A stretch of DNA of 64,000 bases from Microbulbifer sp. MKSA007 (GTDB lineage: Bacteria; Pseudomonadota; Gammaproteobacteria; Pseudomonadales; Cellvibrionaceae). The stretch is taken from contig CP128433.1 in assembly GCA_032615215.1 (NCBI GenBank), positions 3,493,501 to 3,557,500 of the forward strand, in the 5' to 3' direction. The notes beneath the pieces are model-generated. The model ran no database searches, was not told the DNA's origin, and saw nothing but the letters and a program-made list of their open reading frames with translations. The translations under genes and the position numbers were made by a program. Below, piece after piece: positions 37,106-49,900 of the stretch; within the stretch, counting starts at the first letter, position 1; each line of letters opens with the position of its first letter.

Positions 37106-38478
37106 TTACCTTCTCTGGGGCTCCTGAAAGAAGAAAATTGCAATCAAGAACCCTATAAGGACAATAAATCCATCTACCAGTAGTGCCCGGTTCACACCGG
37201 TGGCAATATCCGGCGCTGACGCCAATATGGCTGAATTGATCCCCAAACCCACAGCACCACCTAAAAAACGGAACATATAGACAACAGCACCAGATAAACT
37301 GGATTTACAGGCCTCCACAGAGGTAATTGCAGCGGTCACAGCGGCAGGGCTAAATATACCCAAGCCACTACCAATCAATAACATACCCGGTATAAAGACT
37401 GGGTAGACAATATGATTACCGTGAACCGAAAGCATGAAAAGCCCCAGACTCATCGCCAGGGCGCCTGAACAGAGCAGTAATTTGGGGCCAAACCGCTCAT
37501 GAATTACTCCAGAAACAAATGCAAAAATGCCAGAAGAGACCATAGCTGGCAACAAAGCCAATCCGGCCTGAAATGCAGAATACTGATGCACGCTAATAAA
37601 AAGCAAAGGGATATAGACAAGGGTTGCAAAGAAGGCGATAGCGACAAAAAACACACTAACTCCTGATGTCATAAACACACGATTTCTCACCAAGCTCTCT
37701 GGAATAAGAGCATCATCTGCCATTCTAGCTTCAACAAAAGCAAAAGTTATCGCAGCCAATAAAGATATTGCCAGAAGACAGAAAACCAAGAGTCGAGAAA
37801 TACCTGTCTGAGTTATTAAATCAAGAGCCAACAAAAACAGGAAAAGGGATACGGAGAGAGTTAACACGCCCAAGTAATCAATTCGTTCGTCTTTTTTTCA
37901 AACTGCTCTGACGGGTACTTCAATACGTAAAAAACGACCACAAAGATAGCAATGGGGATATTTATAAATAAAATCCAGCGCCAGCTCAAAAAATCTGACA
38001 ACACTCCTCCAATAACAGGCCCGCAAGCAGTAGCCACACCTAATGCAGCCAAAACAAAGCCCCCAACAAATCCTGCGCGATCAGATGGCAACAGTGTGTA
38101 AGCCATCCCTAGCATTGCCGACCAGGCTAATGCACCTCCCAACCCCATCAATACCCTGGCGATTAACAGTACCCCTACCTCACTCGCAAGCCCTCCCAAT
38201 AGCGATGAGCAAGAAAAAATACCAACACCAATTAAGAAAACAGTTTCACGCCCATAGATATCCGCCAAACGTCCACTGGTCACAATAATGACTCCATAGG
38301 CCAGGGCATAGGCATTCACTACCCAGTGAACGAATGATATGCGGACGGAAAAGTCTTTGGCGATAGCGGGGAGAGCTGGTGAAAAGGCGGTAAAATCGCT
38401 GGCGATCAAAAATACTGATAAAAAGAGAACAAACAGTCCCCAGATTTGCCCCTCTGAGATCCCCTTCACTTTTGTCAT
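37106..38478 (-). pseudogene. MFS transporter, DHA2 family, copy 4, frameshifted
   Basis: An N-terminal part (MTKVKGISEGQIWGLFVLFL, SGRLADIYGRETVFLIG, GVATACGPVIGGVLSDF) ends after ...LKYPSEQFEKK. The C-terminal half resumes in the next frame (DERIDYLGVLTLSVSLFLF ... FFFQEPQRR). The break is at a run of seven T on the plus strand (37892-37898); eight would restore a 457-residue, about 14-helix protein like the three intact paralogues at 25.1-29.3 kb. It is most similar to copy 3. It lies directly upstream of the sulfatase, which might link it to export or uptake of a polysaccharide-derived compound. Confidence 0.8.
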
Positions 38479-38785
38479 TTTTACGATGCCAGCTCTCTAA
38501 GGTCCTACTTAGTGACACTCTAGTCCATGGGCTCAGAGGAAGAGTCTCACAGCTTGTATAGCTCCATATATTGCATCTGGCGACGATTGAAGTGGATTTG
38601 GAGGCTTACTGACTGAGTCCGTCTAGTGACGGCTAATAACGCCATTTACTCTTTACTTAAAAATTGGAGTTAAATAGTGGGATTAAACAACCTGATTCTT
38701 TTCCGTTTTAATAACTTCACATTATTGTTTGAAGCTCAAACGAAAGGGATAAGAATTAAGGCCCAGCTTGCACCGGGCCCTAAAA
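38479..38785. other. Spacer with a possible terminator of the big operon
   Basis: About 300 bp between the OmpA/barrel gene and MFS copy 4. On the minus strand, just past the barrel gene stop, GGCCC (38760-38764) and GGGCC (38775-38779) form a short hairpin followed by a TTAATTCTTAT tract, a modest candidate terminator for the 38.8-64 kb operon. Confidence 0.4.
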
Positions 38786-41700
38786 TCACAGCTTACCAAT
38801 AATATTAATAAACACCCCATGACTGTCATAGTCCAGCTGGGTGAGGTCATCAGAGAAGTCGGTAAAGTTGTAGCCCACCCCCAACTTAAGGTGGTCGCCA
38901 ACATGGCGATACAAGCCGATTAAGGCGCCGCTCTTGCTATCCTGGGCATCGGGTAAATCGAGCAGACGCGCTTCCAAGAGGAGGTCCCAGCGCTTGATAA
39001 AATGCCAATCGGCACGCAGTACATAGAGGCTCGCACGGCTATCGAAAAATTCCGGGTCTTCCGTATCCATGCTCAACTGGCCCAGACGATAGGCGTACTT
39101 GCCACCCAAAGTCCACTGTCGATTGAGATCGTAACTGGCATCTATCGAAAAGATATGACTCTTCTGGATAAATTCAGTGGAGGTATTTTCAACCGTAACC
39201 TGATCCTGAGTCGGCACATTATAGAAATAGGTGTACTTCATCAGGGTGTTCAGGCGGTCATTGTTTACCGGGCGGTAGGCATAACCCATTACCGCTTCGG
39301 TGAATTTACCATCGTAGAATTCACCTTCCGAACTTTTGCTGTCTGAATAGTTGAGTTTGCCAACCAAGCGCCAGTCCGGAGTGAACTGGTAGTTGAAGGT
39401 ATTTTTTAATAGCCAGGTATCGCGCTCAGTTTCCGATACAGTATTTTCGCCCGATACCGTTTCCGATATATCCGTACGGTATTCCAGCGCGGATGCGATA
39501 CGTATAGCATCCAAGCCATAGCCCACATTAAAGCCCATGGCATTGCGCTCAGTCTTAGCTCCTGTATCCGGGTCTTCGAGTGTGCCCGCCTCCAGGGTAG
39601 TGCCATAGGTCCAACGGTCATTGGGGGCCAGATCCATACCCAGGGCGTGGGTCAGGCCAGTGGAAACATCACCGTGACTATAGCGCTCCTCACCGTAAAT
39701 ATTTAGCGTATCAGAATAGCGACTGCGGAAGCCGGTACTCATATTGCCCTTGCGTGCACGCACACCGGTATCGCTGCGCTCATTATCCAGCGCATAATTC
39801 ATATAGAGGCTGGTTCTGTCAGTCACCAGAAAGTCCGTACCGAGTCGGGCAGCTGTGCCAGTATCACCACCGGAAACTTCACTGTCCATTGTCAAACGGT
39901 CACTTACCCGATAAGCGCCACCGAGGCCGATGCGATTGTTCTCTTCGCGGGTACCGGTCACTTCCATCGTATTCTGAACAAAACCAAAGGCGCTCCAACT
40001 CTCACCGGAATCATAGCTCGCCTCGACAGCAACATCTGTGCGATCCCCTTCTGTCTGGGTAGCGGCGACAACTTCGGATTCATCTTCACGGCTATCATTG
40101 CGAACTGCGGAGGTGAGTCGCCAGTGATCATTAATGCGGTAGCCGAGCATCAAGTCCATGGCATTGGTTTGTAACCCCTGCTCCTCCTCTTTGGTATCGG
40201 CTTTGATTCTTACATCAAAACTTTCGCCGATCGGCAGGTTAACGCCACCGCCATATTGGATGGTATCGCCATCCACAAATTGGCCTGGACCGGAAAAACC
40301 AGCTTCACGCTCTTGATGGTAGAAATTACCAGAGCCACGCAAACTCTCGAAGAATTCTCCCAGCTGTAAAACGCCTTCCACTTTAGTTGCACTGGCAGCA
40401 ACCGTGGAATCCAGGCTTTCGTCATCAAAGGTATAGCCGCCATCGAGTGAACTGACGCTATCGAGATTACTGCCCTCGCTGTCGGCCACTTCAATTTTTA
40501 CCCAACTACTGGCGCTTTTACGCAAAGTCAGGTCAATACCCTGCAAGGAACTTTCATTTTCATCTTCATCTTGCTGAATACTGCTGAAGCCCAATTTGAC
40601 GTGATCGCCCAACCAGTAGTGGGCACGCCCACCAACAGCCAGGGTGTCCATTTCTTCAAAACCTGGTGTGTATTCGTAGCGTGCTACCAGGTATTGGGGA
40701 TTGCCGTTGTAAGCGCCATCTTCAATGAGCAGTTCATCATTTGCCAGGGAAGATAAGGGGCTGTTAAGCAGGATACGCCCTTGGATATAGTCGATGTCGT
40801 AATCAACTACTGCGGTGAGAGTCTTAACTGCGAGCACCAGCCCGGAATCTTTATCCCGAACTTCTACTCGTAAACTTTCCGAACCGCTGGAAATGTCCTG
40901 GTGGCGGAGGTAATACAGGGAACCGCCGGTTCCACGATACTCATCGCGCCCGGCAATGGTTCCCGGCTCTGCTCCAAAGGCATCTATTTGAAAGCGCTTC
41001 TCACCAAAGCTAGTCATCGCATCGGTTTCAAAGTGACCGCTACCGCCGTAGAGCGTTCGGTCAATTTGAGCGAGCTCATTATCGGCGTAGTTGGCTTTGA
41101 AATTACCCCAGAGACCGTAGTCATCGTACTTGGACAATTTCACATAAAACTTGCCTGACGTGGGGGCGTCTTCAACTACGGTGGAGTCATCGCCAAACGT
41201 CGGGTAATACAAATCACTATCCAGGCGGCGGAACAAGGCATCGGGAGACTTTTCCATAAAGTTGGAAAACAGATCCTCTACCGGGCCCTCTTCGGTATCG
41301 GCACTGGCCGACAGGCGCCAGCCTTCCCCGAAACCGCCGTTGGTGTAAAACGCCAGACGGCCATCGTAGCTTACTGAGTTGTCATAGTGAGTTTCATCAC
41401 CGGTAACCAGGGCCGCTGGACCATTGGTTTTATCGTAACCCACAGTAAGGTCGGCAATACCTACAGCAAACCAGTCGTTTTTGGCAAAATCCAAATCCCG
41501 CAGGAAAAGTTCACCATTACCCTCATCATCGAGTATCGCCACTTCAACCGTATGCATGCCCGGCTCAAAAATTTGCTCGGCGATAAACTGGCCTTGACTA
41601 TCGACCGGTACTGGATTGCCCGCTAACCATACGGTGTGCCCGGACGGCACCTGAGTGCCATTGACCAATACACTGTTACCATCCAGAGGGATGTTCCGCT

Positions 41701-43978
41701 GTGCTAAGCGGTTCTCGCCGTAGCCTACTAATAATTCCCTACCGATATCTTCATTTTCTGCAGACTCTTCAATTTGATCTACCAACCACAGGGTCTGTTC
41801 CGTAGTCTCGTCATAGCGGCCCTTGTTGTCATAGGCACGCAGTACGTAGTGTAATTTTTTTAGAGGCGCCTGGAATTCAGAAAATTCTGCATGCCATTCC
41901 CCTTTGCCAAAGTGATCCAGCGGTACAATTGCCAGAGGTGTATCGCGCAGAGACTGTCCCTCTTCGAACAATCGCACTTCGGTACTTTTAATAAAAGAGG
42001 GATAGTTGGTATAGCTACTGAAAAATACCCGGTTCTCTGCCAGATCGGTATCCGGGTTATCTGCGTAACGGATGGTGTTGGGCCACGCTGTCACATTCAG
42101 GCGCGGTTGCATTTTTTTATTGTCGAAGCGAAATTGAATATTCGCTTCTTGCAAGGCCACATCAGTACAGCGCTGTAAGTCCGCTGAGTTTTTATAGGGG
42201 TCGTATTCCGGGCTGCCGTCGACGGTAATACGCATCAAGTTAAGTGCGTAGGGATTATTGGCTATGGCTTCACGATTAATGCGCTCGATTTCCAAGCGAT
42301 CACTTTCAGTGAGAATTGCCAATTCATCGTACAGGATTTCGACCTCAACCCTGGCGCCATCCCGCTGCTCAAAGCCATTGCTCACTACATCGGCAGATTG
42401 GACGTAGCCGCGCCCCTCAAACTCCACCTGGGTATCTTCGAGATTCAGTAATTCCTGTACCTGTGCCATAGCGCGCTGAGCGCGGGCACCGGACAGTCCC
42501 TGGTCATCGCCGTAAACCATCGCTTCGCGGCGATCCATACGCTGGTTATCGCTGTAGCCAATAAAGCTCAGACGAACATTCGCTTTATTGGAAATTTCAG
42601 CCATGGCCGCACGTATTTGTGTCAGCTGTGCCTGACTGATAATCGGATCGCCATTATCAAAACGAATCGGCGACAGTTTTCCACCCGCAGATTCATAGGC
42701 AATAGTGAGAGTTTCCGCAGCGGCAGCTTCCGGACACGCCTGAACAGAATCTGTAGCGACTTCCAGTGGGTCGTCATACCAAAATTCCACTTCCACCCGA
42801 CGGTTGAGGGCTCGCCCTTTCGGCGTATCGTTGGCCGCTAGCGGCTGGCTCGCCCCTTTGCCACTGCTGGTGATCATGGCCGCAGGCAAATTCAATGCAG
42901 TACCCAGGGCCTGAGCGACACGGCGAGCTTCGCTATAGGACTGCTCCTGATAAGCACTCTGTTGGGCTTCCGGATTTTCACTCACGTCCAGGGGACGGGC
43001 GTCGGTATGACCAATAAAGTGAATAACCAGATTGTTTTTATCCGCAAGGTTAGATCGAACCTCGCGGATACGGCGGATAAAGGCTTCCGGCAATTCTGTT
43101 TGTCCGGGCTCCATCCTCAGTGGCGTCACCAGGTTTCTCAGGCGTGCCCGCTGTTCACTGCCTGCAGCGTAAGTAAGTCTACACACCGTTTCCTGGCGAC
43201 ATACTTTCACCCGGTTGAGCAATAATGCCTCCGCACGGGCACGGTCCGCCATGGCTTTTTCATCCAGGGCGTCGTAGGTTACTTTTACCTGTACTCGGCG
43301 GTTCTCTTCACGACCTGCGGTAGTAATATTATCCGCTGTGGGTTCTATATCCCCACGCCCTTCAACAACAATCATTTGCTCAGGCAGTTCAAGGGCCTCT
43401 TGAAGGAAGTCCGCCACGAACTGGGCCCGCGCCAAAGTAAATTCTTCTTTGCTGGCAAAGTCTGCTACCTGCTCCCCGGTAAGGGGATCGGAATCTGTAT
43501 GGCCAACAAAGTGCAACTTAAAATTGGGCGTCTCACCCAAGTCATTCAAGCTCTGGCGCAGTAACTCCACGGTCTCCAGAGGAACTTCATCCTCTACGCC
43601 ATAGAACAGGATTGGGTCGATAAAATCTTCCACCACGATCGGGTCCAGCGGCGCAACAAATTGAGTTGCATCCTGCAACCATTGATTTGTAGGTGCGCGC
43701 AGCAGCATACCTTCAGTATTACTGCCTATCGACTGCTCTTCGAGTTCGGATTGAGCTCCACTTTCTTCAGAACTCAGGCTTGGAATATTTTGCCAGACCT
43801 GCCACCAACTAGGCTCATCTACTTGCGCACCCACTTCCTGGGACTGCGCCGGAAGTGTCAATGCCAACGCGATCGCAGTAGCGAGACGGCAGTCCCGCCG
43901 GGGGAAAAAGCGGGTCGTCTTCGCGGCAGTATTTATCGAGCAAGCTCGCCGGTCACGATTCCGTTTTGCAAAGGACAT
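38786..43978 (-). CDS. Outer-membrane protein with three OmpA-like domains and a C-terminal barrel
   Basis: 1730 residues. The ATG at 43978 overlaps the TGA of the giant gene by one base (TGATG), and a GGAGG SD lies upstream, so the two are translationally coupled. A basic, atypically long signal region ends near residue 50 (LTLPAQSQ). Three OmpA/MotB-like peptidoglycan-binding domains follow: LHFVGHTDSDPLTGEQ...GREENRRVQV (about 115-245), IHFIGHTDARPLDVSE...GRALNRRVEV (about 255-405) and LSFIGYSDNQRMDRRE...QRDGARVEV (about 425-555). Next come an Ig/PKD-like region (about 560-830) and roughly 850 residues of alternating, aromatic-rich strands ending GVGYNFTDFSDD...INIIGKL, consistent with a large beta-barrel. 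It probably anchors its partner giant protein to the outer membrane and cell wall. Confidence 0.8.
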   Translation of the reverse strand: MSFAKRNRDRRACSINTAAKTTRFFPRRDCRLATAIALALTLPAQSQEVGAQVDEPSWWQVWQNIPSLSSEESGAQSELEEQSIGSNTEGMLLRAPTNQWLQDATQFVAPLDPIVVEDFIDPILFYGVEDEVPLETVELLRQSLNDLGETPNFKLHFVGHTDSDPLTGEQVADFASKEEFTLARAQFVADFLQEALELPEQMIVVEGRGDIEPTADNITTAGREENRRVQVKVTYDALDEKAMADRARAEALLLNRVKVCRQETVCRLTYAAGSEQRARLRNLVTPLRMEPGQTELPEAFIRRIREVRSNLADKNNLVIHFIGHTDARPLDVSENPEAQQSAYQEQSYSEARRVAQALGTALNLPAAMITSSGKGASQPLAANDTPKGRALNRRVEVEFWYDDPLEVATDSVQACPEAAAAETLTIAYESAGGKLSPIRFDNGDPIISQAQLTQIRAAMAEISNKANVRLSFIGYSDNQRMDRREAMVYGDDQGLSGARAQRAMAQVQELLNLEDTQVEFEGRGYVQSADVVSNGFEQRDGARVEVEILYDELAILTESDRLEIERINREAIANNPYALNLMRITVDGSPEYDPYKNSADLQRCTDVALQEANIQFRFDNKKMQPRLNVTAWPNTIRYADNPDTDLAENRVFFSSYTNYPSFIKSTEVRLFEEGQSLRDTPLAIVPLDHFGKGEWHAEFSEFQAPLKKLHYVLRAYDNKGRYDETTEQTLWLVDQIEESAENEDIGRELLVGYGENRLAQRNIPLDGNSVLVNGTQVPSGHTVWLAGNPVPVDSQGQFIAEQIFEPGMHTVEVAILDDEGNGELFLRDLDFAKNDWFAVGIADLTVGYDKTNGPAALVTGDETHYDNSVSYDGRLAFYTNGGFGEGWRLSASADTEEGPVEDLFSNFMEKSPDALFRRLDSDLYYPTFGDDSTVVEDAPTSGKFYVKLSKYDDYGLWGNFKANYADNELAQIDRTLYGGSGHFETDAMTSFGEKRFQIDAFGAEPGTIAGRDEYRGTGGSLYYLRHQDISSGSESLRVEVRDKDSGLVLAVKTLTAVVDYDIDYIQGRILLNSPLSSLANDELLIEDGAYNGNPQYLVARYEYTPGFEEMDTLAVGGRAHYWLGDHVKLGFSSIQQDEDENESSLQGIDLTLRKSASSWVKIEVADSEGSNLDSVSSLDGGYTFDDESLDSTVAASATKVEGVLQLGEFFESLRGSGNFYHQEREAGFSGPGQFVDGDTIQYGGGVNLPIGESFDVRIKADTKEEEQGLQTNAMDLMLGYRINDHWRLTSAVRNDSREDESEVVAATQTEGDRTDVAVEASYDSGESWSAFGFVQNTMEVTGTREENNRIGLGGAYRVSDRLTMDSEVSGGDTGTAARLGTDFLVTDRTSLYMNYALDNERSDTGVRARKGNMSTGFRSRYSDTLNIYGEERYSHGDVSTGLTHALGMDLAPNDRWTYGTTLEAGTLEDPDTGAKTERNAMGFNVGYGLDAIRIASALEYRTDISETVSGENTVSETERDTWLLKNTFNYQFTPDWRLVGKLNYSDSKSSEGEFYDGKFTEAVMGYAYRPVNNDRLNTLMKYTYFYNVPTQDQVTVENTSTEFIQKSHIFSIDASYDLNRQWTLGGKYAYRLGQLSMDTEDPEFFDSRASLYVLRADWHFIKRWDLLLEARLLDLPDAQDSKSGALIGLYRHVGDHLKLGVGYNFTDFSDDLTQLDYDSHGVFINIIGKL

Positions 43979-46900
43979 CACTCCAAACCTCCTTTACCAG
44001 GAGGCGCTCCACGGCGCCAGAAAACTTCAGTTTCTATGGTCAAATCGTAGTCACCTTCACGGCTCTCCCAGTCCTGGGCGACCTGATCTTTAATTGCCTG
44101 CAGACGCTCGTCCACCAGATCCGGATCTTCATTCTCCCCAAGATAGGCAAGGCGTAAAACAGAGGGAGCTTCACTGAGTTTTTCCAACAATAAATCCATT
44201 CGGGAATGCCATTGCGGGCGCAACTCTGTTGTGCCCGGTTCAAATACCGCTTCGGCAATATCCAGGCGCACTACCCGGTGCAAGCTGGCTCCAAAGTTGA
44301 ACTTCAGCATCTTGCCTCGGGTGGCTCGCAGCACACGCGGGTTTTCAGTGGTGAGACGATACCCGCTTGGCAAGCTGCGATCGTCGAGCTTGAGCACAAA
44401 ATTGGAACCTCGATCCCCATTCGGCACCACTGCGCAGGTAATATGGAATCGACCGTGGGAGTCCGCAGTAGCATTCAGGCCGGTAGCCGTCACCACTCGA
44501 GCACCCGGTAAACCACCCTCTCCTTCATCCTGGTAGCCATTCATATTTTTATCGTCAAACACTTTGCCGATAACATCGGTGCAGTCGAAGGTGGGATCGG
44601 GCACCACGCGCACAGTGGCAGAGGCCTCACCTGACGCGGCCTGACCTGAGAGTTGGTTGAACATACGGGCGCGGTTAACATATTTGCCCTCGCCCACACC
44701 GGAACCCACGACCAGCAACAGTTTTAATACGCGGGTTTCTTCCGCCTCCACGCGCAGATCCGACCACCTCAATTGCAGGCCTTCGCTTTCAGGCTCAACC
44801 GCTTCTCCATCAAGGCGCGCCGAGCCCGCGACATATTTGAAGCCTGCCGGGAAGTAATCTACTAGCTGTAGATCTGTCAGTGGAATTGGCAGCGTATTGC
44901 CAAAAGTAATGGTGTAAGGAACCAACTGACTGCGGGTTACATTGAGCATGGCCGCGGTTTTGGTGATGGATAGCGCCCCTTCCAACTCCGGGTCCATGGC
45001 GACATGGTTGTTGAACAGCTGGCTTTCCCCTGGAATCTGACCATCATCCAAAGTCATTCGCAGGTAGTAGTCCGTTGCCGCATCCCGCGCCTCGACATCA
45101 AGAGAGGGGTGAGAGAACGATTCCTGAACCTCACAATGATTTGCGGTCGCAGGAACCATATCGGCGTTGCTGCCCAGGCAACCGGCCACATCAAAACCGG
45201 CAGTTTCGCTGTTGGTCTGAGAAGGAATTACCAGTGATTCACCACCCACATAATCCTCATCCGCGATATCCACCTGAATCAGGTAGTCCGCGTTGGATGG
45301 ACAGGCTGCATCGCTGAAGTTGATATCAAACTTGTAGTAACCCCCAGACTGGGTTACCTGCCCTTGTTGTTTCTCATCATCAAAACAACGCGCAGGCAAT
45401 TCCTGACCGGAACTCACCCTCAACATAGTGAGGGTGGCACCCTCAATGGCGGAGCGGGTTACTGAATCGTAAACCACGCCATTGGGTGTTAGAGGCAAAT
45501 TCAAGTCCTGCGGGTTCGCTCCCGAATCTACATAAATTTCAATAATGGACTGCGGGCCGTTGGTGAAATCAGAAACAGAGTTACCCAATGAAGCTGTACT
45601 TTCAGTAGCATCTGGTGCGGTGTAACGCATTTCATAGCTAAGGCCACCATAGCTGTTCGGTACAAGCCCCTGGAACTGGAAGTAACCATTTTCATCAGAC
45701 TGAACTGTTTCCATCAATTCGTCATTGAAATACAGGTCTACCGCCCAATTAAACAGCAGGCTCTCATCCGTATCCAAGGCATCATTGAAATTCACATCGT
45801 GCCACAGATAACCAGCCAGGTTGGCAATGCCCGGGGTACCGCCAACGTCAATGGCAACACTGGCCTGAGCGCTGGAAGCCGGATCATTCCACTGTACTTC
45901 TGCGGTATTTACTACAGTAAAACCATAATCCAGGTTTTCTGACATCTGCGCCTGGAAACGCAGAGTAACCATCTCTCCCGGTTCCAAATCACCGTAAGTT
46001 GTGGCGTAGTCTGCAGTGATTAGTGTATCGACAACAGTTATTCCGTCAGTCTGCCCGTTGAGCATGGCCGAATCAGCGATATAAGTAAGAACTCCATCTC
46101 CAGCTATAGCCAGGTCATCGGTGATCTCAATATAAGTTGCTGGGACACCGCTGATATTTTCGACGGTTACCAGGTATTCCAATACCGCACCCGCTTCTGC
46201 GGCACCGCCACCGACAACCGCAACTTCTTTCACAATGGAGAGCAACTGGGCATCACCCACAACAACGTCAGTTGGCTGTGCACCATTGGCTGGGTTGCCA
46301 TCTGCGTCGGTCAGGGTAAGTGCCAACTCATCTGCTTCAACACTACCCTGGTTACTGATAACCGTGCCTGTCGGGGTGCCAGCATTCACCATTACCTCAA
46401 ATGTGACTGTGGCAGTTTGACCCGAGGTAATAATGCCTTCATTGGCTCCTGGTAGCGGCGGTGTCAGGTCATCGGATGAAACCGGTAGGGCAGAATCCAA
46501 CTGTGAATTACCACCACCGTTATCCGCTACCACTTCACCATTTAAAGTGGTGGTGCCAGCAACATAAGTAGTGTCATTTGGTACCTGGTCGGTAAGCGCT
46601 ACTTCGAGAGCATCTACACCACCCATATTGGTGATTGCGATGGTATAGCGAAGTACATCACCCGGATCGACAATCCCTGCGGAAATATAGTCTTCGGCAA
46701 TCTCCACAGTCTTGTGGGCAATTAACAGGGGTACATCGCCAACAATATCGATCGTGGGATCATTGGGAGCATCGGTATTCGGATCATCGGAGGGCACTTC
46801 ATCAAAAGTACCGCTACCCGCACCTTCACCATTTACAAATGCCTGGTTTGAAATAACGGTGCCATCATTAACGTCATTAATGGTGACGTCAAAGGTGATG

Positions 46901-49900
46901 ACCGCTGCAGGTGCGCCATTGGCCGTTGCGCCGATAAAACCATCGGCTTCACCATCGGTATTAATGCTCATACCTGCAGCCAGAGGAGAGGTGCCGCTGA
47001 CATCAGACAATGTGGAGCCATTCAGGGTGGTAGAGCCACTGACATAAGTTGTATTAGATGGGATCTGATCCAATATCAGGGCATTGATCGCATTCTCATT
47101 ACCGGCATTTTCCACGGTAATGGTATATCGCAGGGTATCCCCAACCATCAGCAGATCTGCATCATCAGTCATATCTGCCGACGTTTTTTCTACCACCAGT
47201 AATGGCTCTGACTCAATCAGTACTTCTGTGGGATCTTCATCACCTGCCGTATCCGGATCATCAGTGCCGTTGATATTGGGATCATCACTGTCTTGCAGTA
47301 ATTGCCCGGGAAGCTGAACCTGGGCCTGGTTGAAGACTTGGGTCCCACTATCAATAACTGCTGCCAGGGTAACTTCATAAACAATCTGGATAGAATCTCC
47401 CGCGGTACCGCTCGCCGTAAGATCCAGATTACTGACTTCCAGATAGCCACTATTCCAGGTACCGGCAGAAGCATCGATAGCACTGCTGTCACTGCCAGTC
47501 GGAGCACTCACCAACTGTAAAGTGCCCGATTCAAACAGTGCCGAATTATTTAATCGACCCAGGTCATCGGTAATCTCGGCTCCGTTCACATCAACACCAC
47601 TCGTATTGGTCAGAGTCAATGTGTAACGTAAAACTTCCGTGGGGCTGGCGGCAGTGGCCGGGTTTTCTCCACGGCTGATATTTTCCACAGCTTTGTAGAA
47701 AGTCACTGTCGGCACAGAGGCGCTAACCGAATAAGCATCCTCATGATCCAGCACACCGGGAGTACCATCGGTGGGCGCCGCACGGGTGTACTGGCGAACT
47801 TCAGTGAGGCTGCTATCCCAGCTGTGCCACTGAGTAACACCAGCAATATTCGTCAGCGTATCCCCATCGACGGTGTCGGCATCCAAATAGGCATCGTAAC
47901 CAATCAGCAGATGGTAATCCGCATCCAGCATTGCCACTGAACCAATGGAGGTGATTGTGAGGGTGCAGCTATCGTTATCGAATACCGCGCTAAAGTCGGA
48001 ACCTTCTGTCAGGGTGGCCGTGGTGGTGCCGGCGCTGTCAGTAATTTGCGCGGTGAAATTGGCCGGGGCCGTTTCACACATTCCACCGGGGTTATTATCC
48101 GGCAAAATATCGGTAACACTAATATCCCAGGCCGGGCCCGTACCGGTATTGTGCAAATCTAAAGTAAAGGTACCGCCTACACCGGACTGGACACTGGTGG
48201 GGCCAGTTTTAGTCAGGGTAATAGCCGTGGGCTCTACTACCGTCATGTCCGCCGTAGTATTGCCGCTACCCGCACCCTGCCCTGCAGAGGAATTATCATT
48301 ATCGTAGTTGTAGCTGTAGCTGGCACTGGCGGCAAAATTCAAACCGTCCAAATTCGGCGGGTCCATATCCAGCAGTCGCAGTGTTACATCAATAACGACT
48401 TGCTCGCCGGCGGGCACATCAATTCCGTTAGTGCTATCTGCAATACTGAGACTGGTGGAGCTGCCGTTATTTTCCGGAGTGAAAGATGCACTGCCAGATA
48501 CTTTACTGGCACTGACAAATTCCAGATCCGCAGCAGACGTAGTCAGATCCATCAGCACAGTGACATCGTGAAGCGCCGTGGTCTGCACCGTTTCCGGGAT
48601 GGTAATGCGATAGTTAAACGGCTCGCCAATGGAAGCTGTTAATTGGGTAACTTCAATCAACAGTGGCGCGGCATTGGGAGTATTAAATTGGACACTCACC
48701 GGAGAAGTCGGGCCATAATCCTCACGTAAATCGTCAGTGACCGCCACGGAATTCAGAGACGGCAAATCGTTATCATCAAGCGAATAATAAACTTCAACAT
48801 AGGCCGCATTTTGCAGGCTAAGTCCAGCACCTAAATTAGAATCCGCTTCAACGCGATATACCATTTCCATGGACTCACCAGCGTTGATTCCGTAACCCGT
48901 ACCTGCGGCAAAATCCCAAACGGCTTCGCCATTACTACTATCGAAAGTAGGCGCAACCACTGTTGCTGCGGCACCATTTACCGTGAGGGACTGGACACTG
49001 ACTCCCCCTTGGCGCAGACCTAAAGGAATCACATCGCGGAATACCGGATCATAGGCTGGTGAAGAACCGTTGTTGGTAATCGTAACGGTATATTCAATGG
49101 TATCGCCGGCGGAAAGCGTGCTGCCATCTGCGGGAGTTGAGCTAATAGCTACGGCGAGATCCGGCTGTAACAGGTCCAGTGTTTCGCTATCACTACGGGT
49201 TTCAGCTCCTGTGGCAGCATCAAAATCAAACTCTGCAGTATTGGTCAGCGCGGTGTTCGTTGCTGGCCAGGGGTGGGAATCCTCATTGAGAACCCGCACA
49301 AGGTAACGCACAACAAATTCATCGTTGCTGGTATCGTTATCACCCGTGTTGACCAGGTCGGGAATACTCCAGGTAACCGTAGTGGCACCAGTAGAAGGAT
49401 CACCAGACTGCACTGGCTCTGCAATATCGGTGTGGGTAAAGGGCGCCGCAGCCGTAAATGGTGCAGAAGTCTGGCCATTAATTGAAAGTGTGCTTACAAA
49501 CACCATTCCCTGGGGCAAAGTATCGACAATAAGCCCATTGGAGGCCGTGCCCTCTGGTAGGGAGAGGGTAATCTGGTATTCAACCAAGTCGCCCACTCGC
49601 AATTGCTCGTCAGCGCTACCATAGCTGTCATCTGAACGGATTTTGCTAATTGTACTGTCATTGGCAGCATCTAGCTGAGCAGCAATATTTTCCAGCAAGT
49701 AATCATTCAGGCCGCCGCTGCCATCAGCACCGTTACGTTCATAAATACTGCTGTTATCTTCATCGAGACTGGTCCATTCCACACTGGCAGTTGCGGACAG
49801 CGCAGCTGCTGGCTGTACGCTGTCGAGTACAACTACATCGAACACCAGTTCACTGTTATCACCTGCGGTGATATCCAGATCACTATTGGCCCTATCCCAA

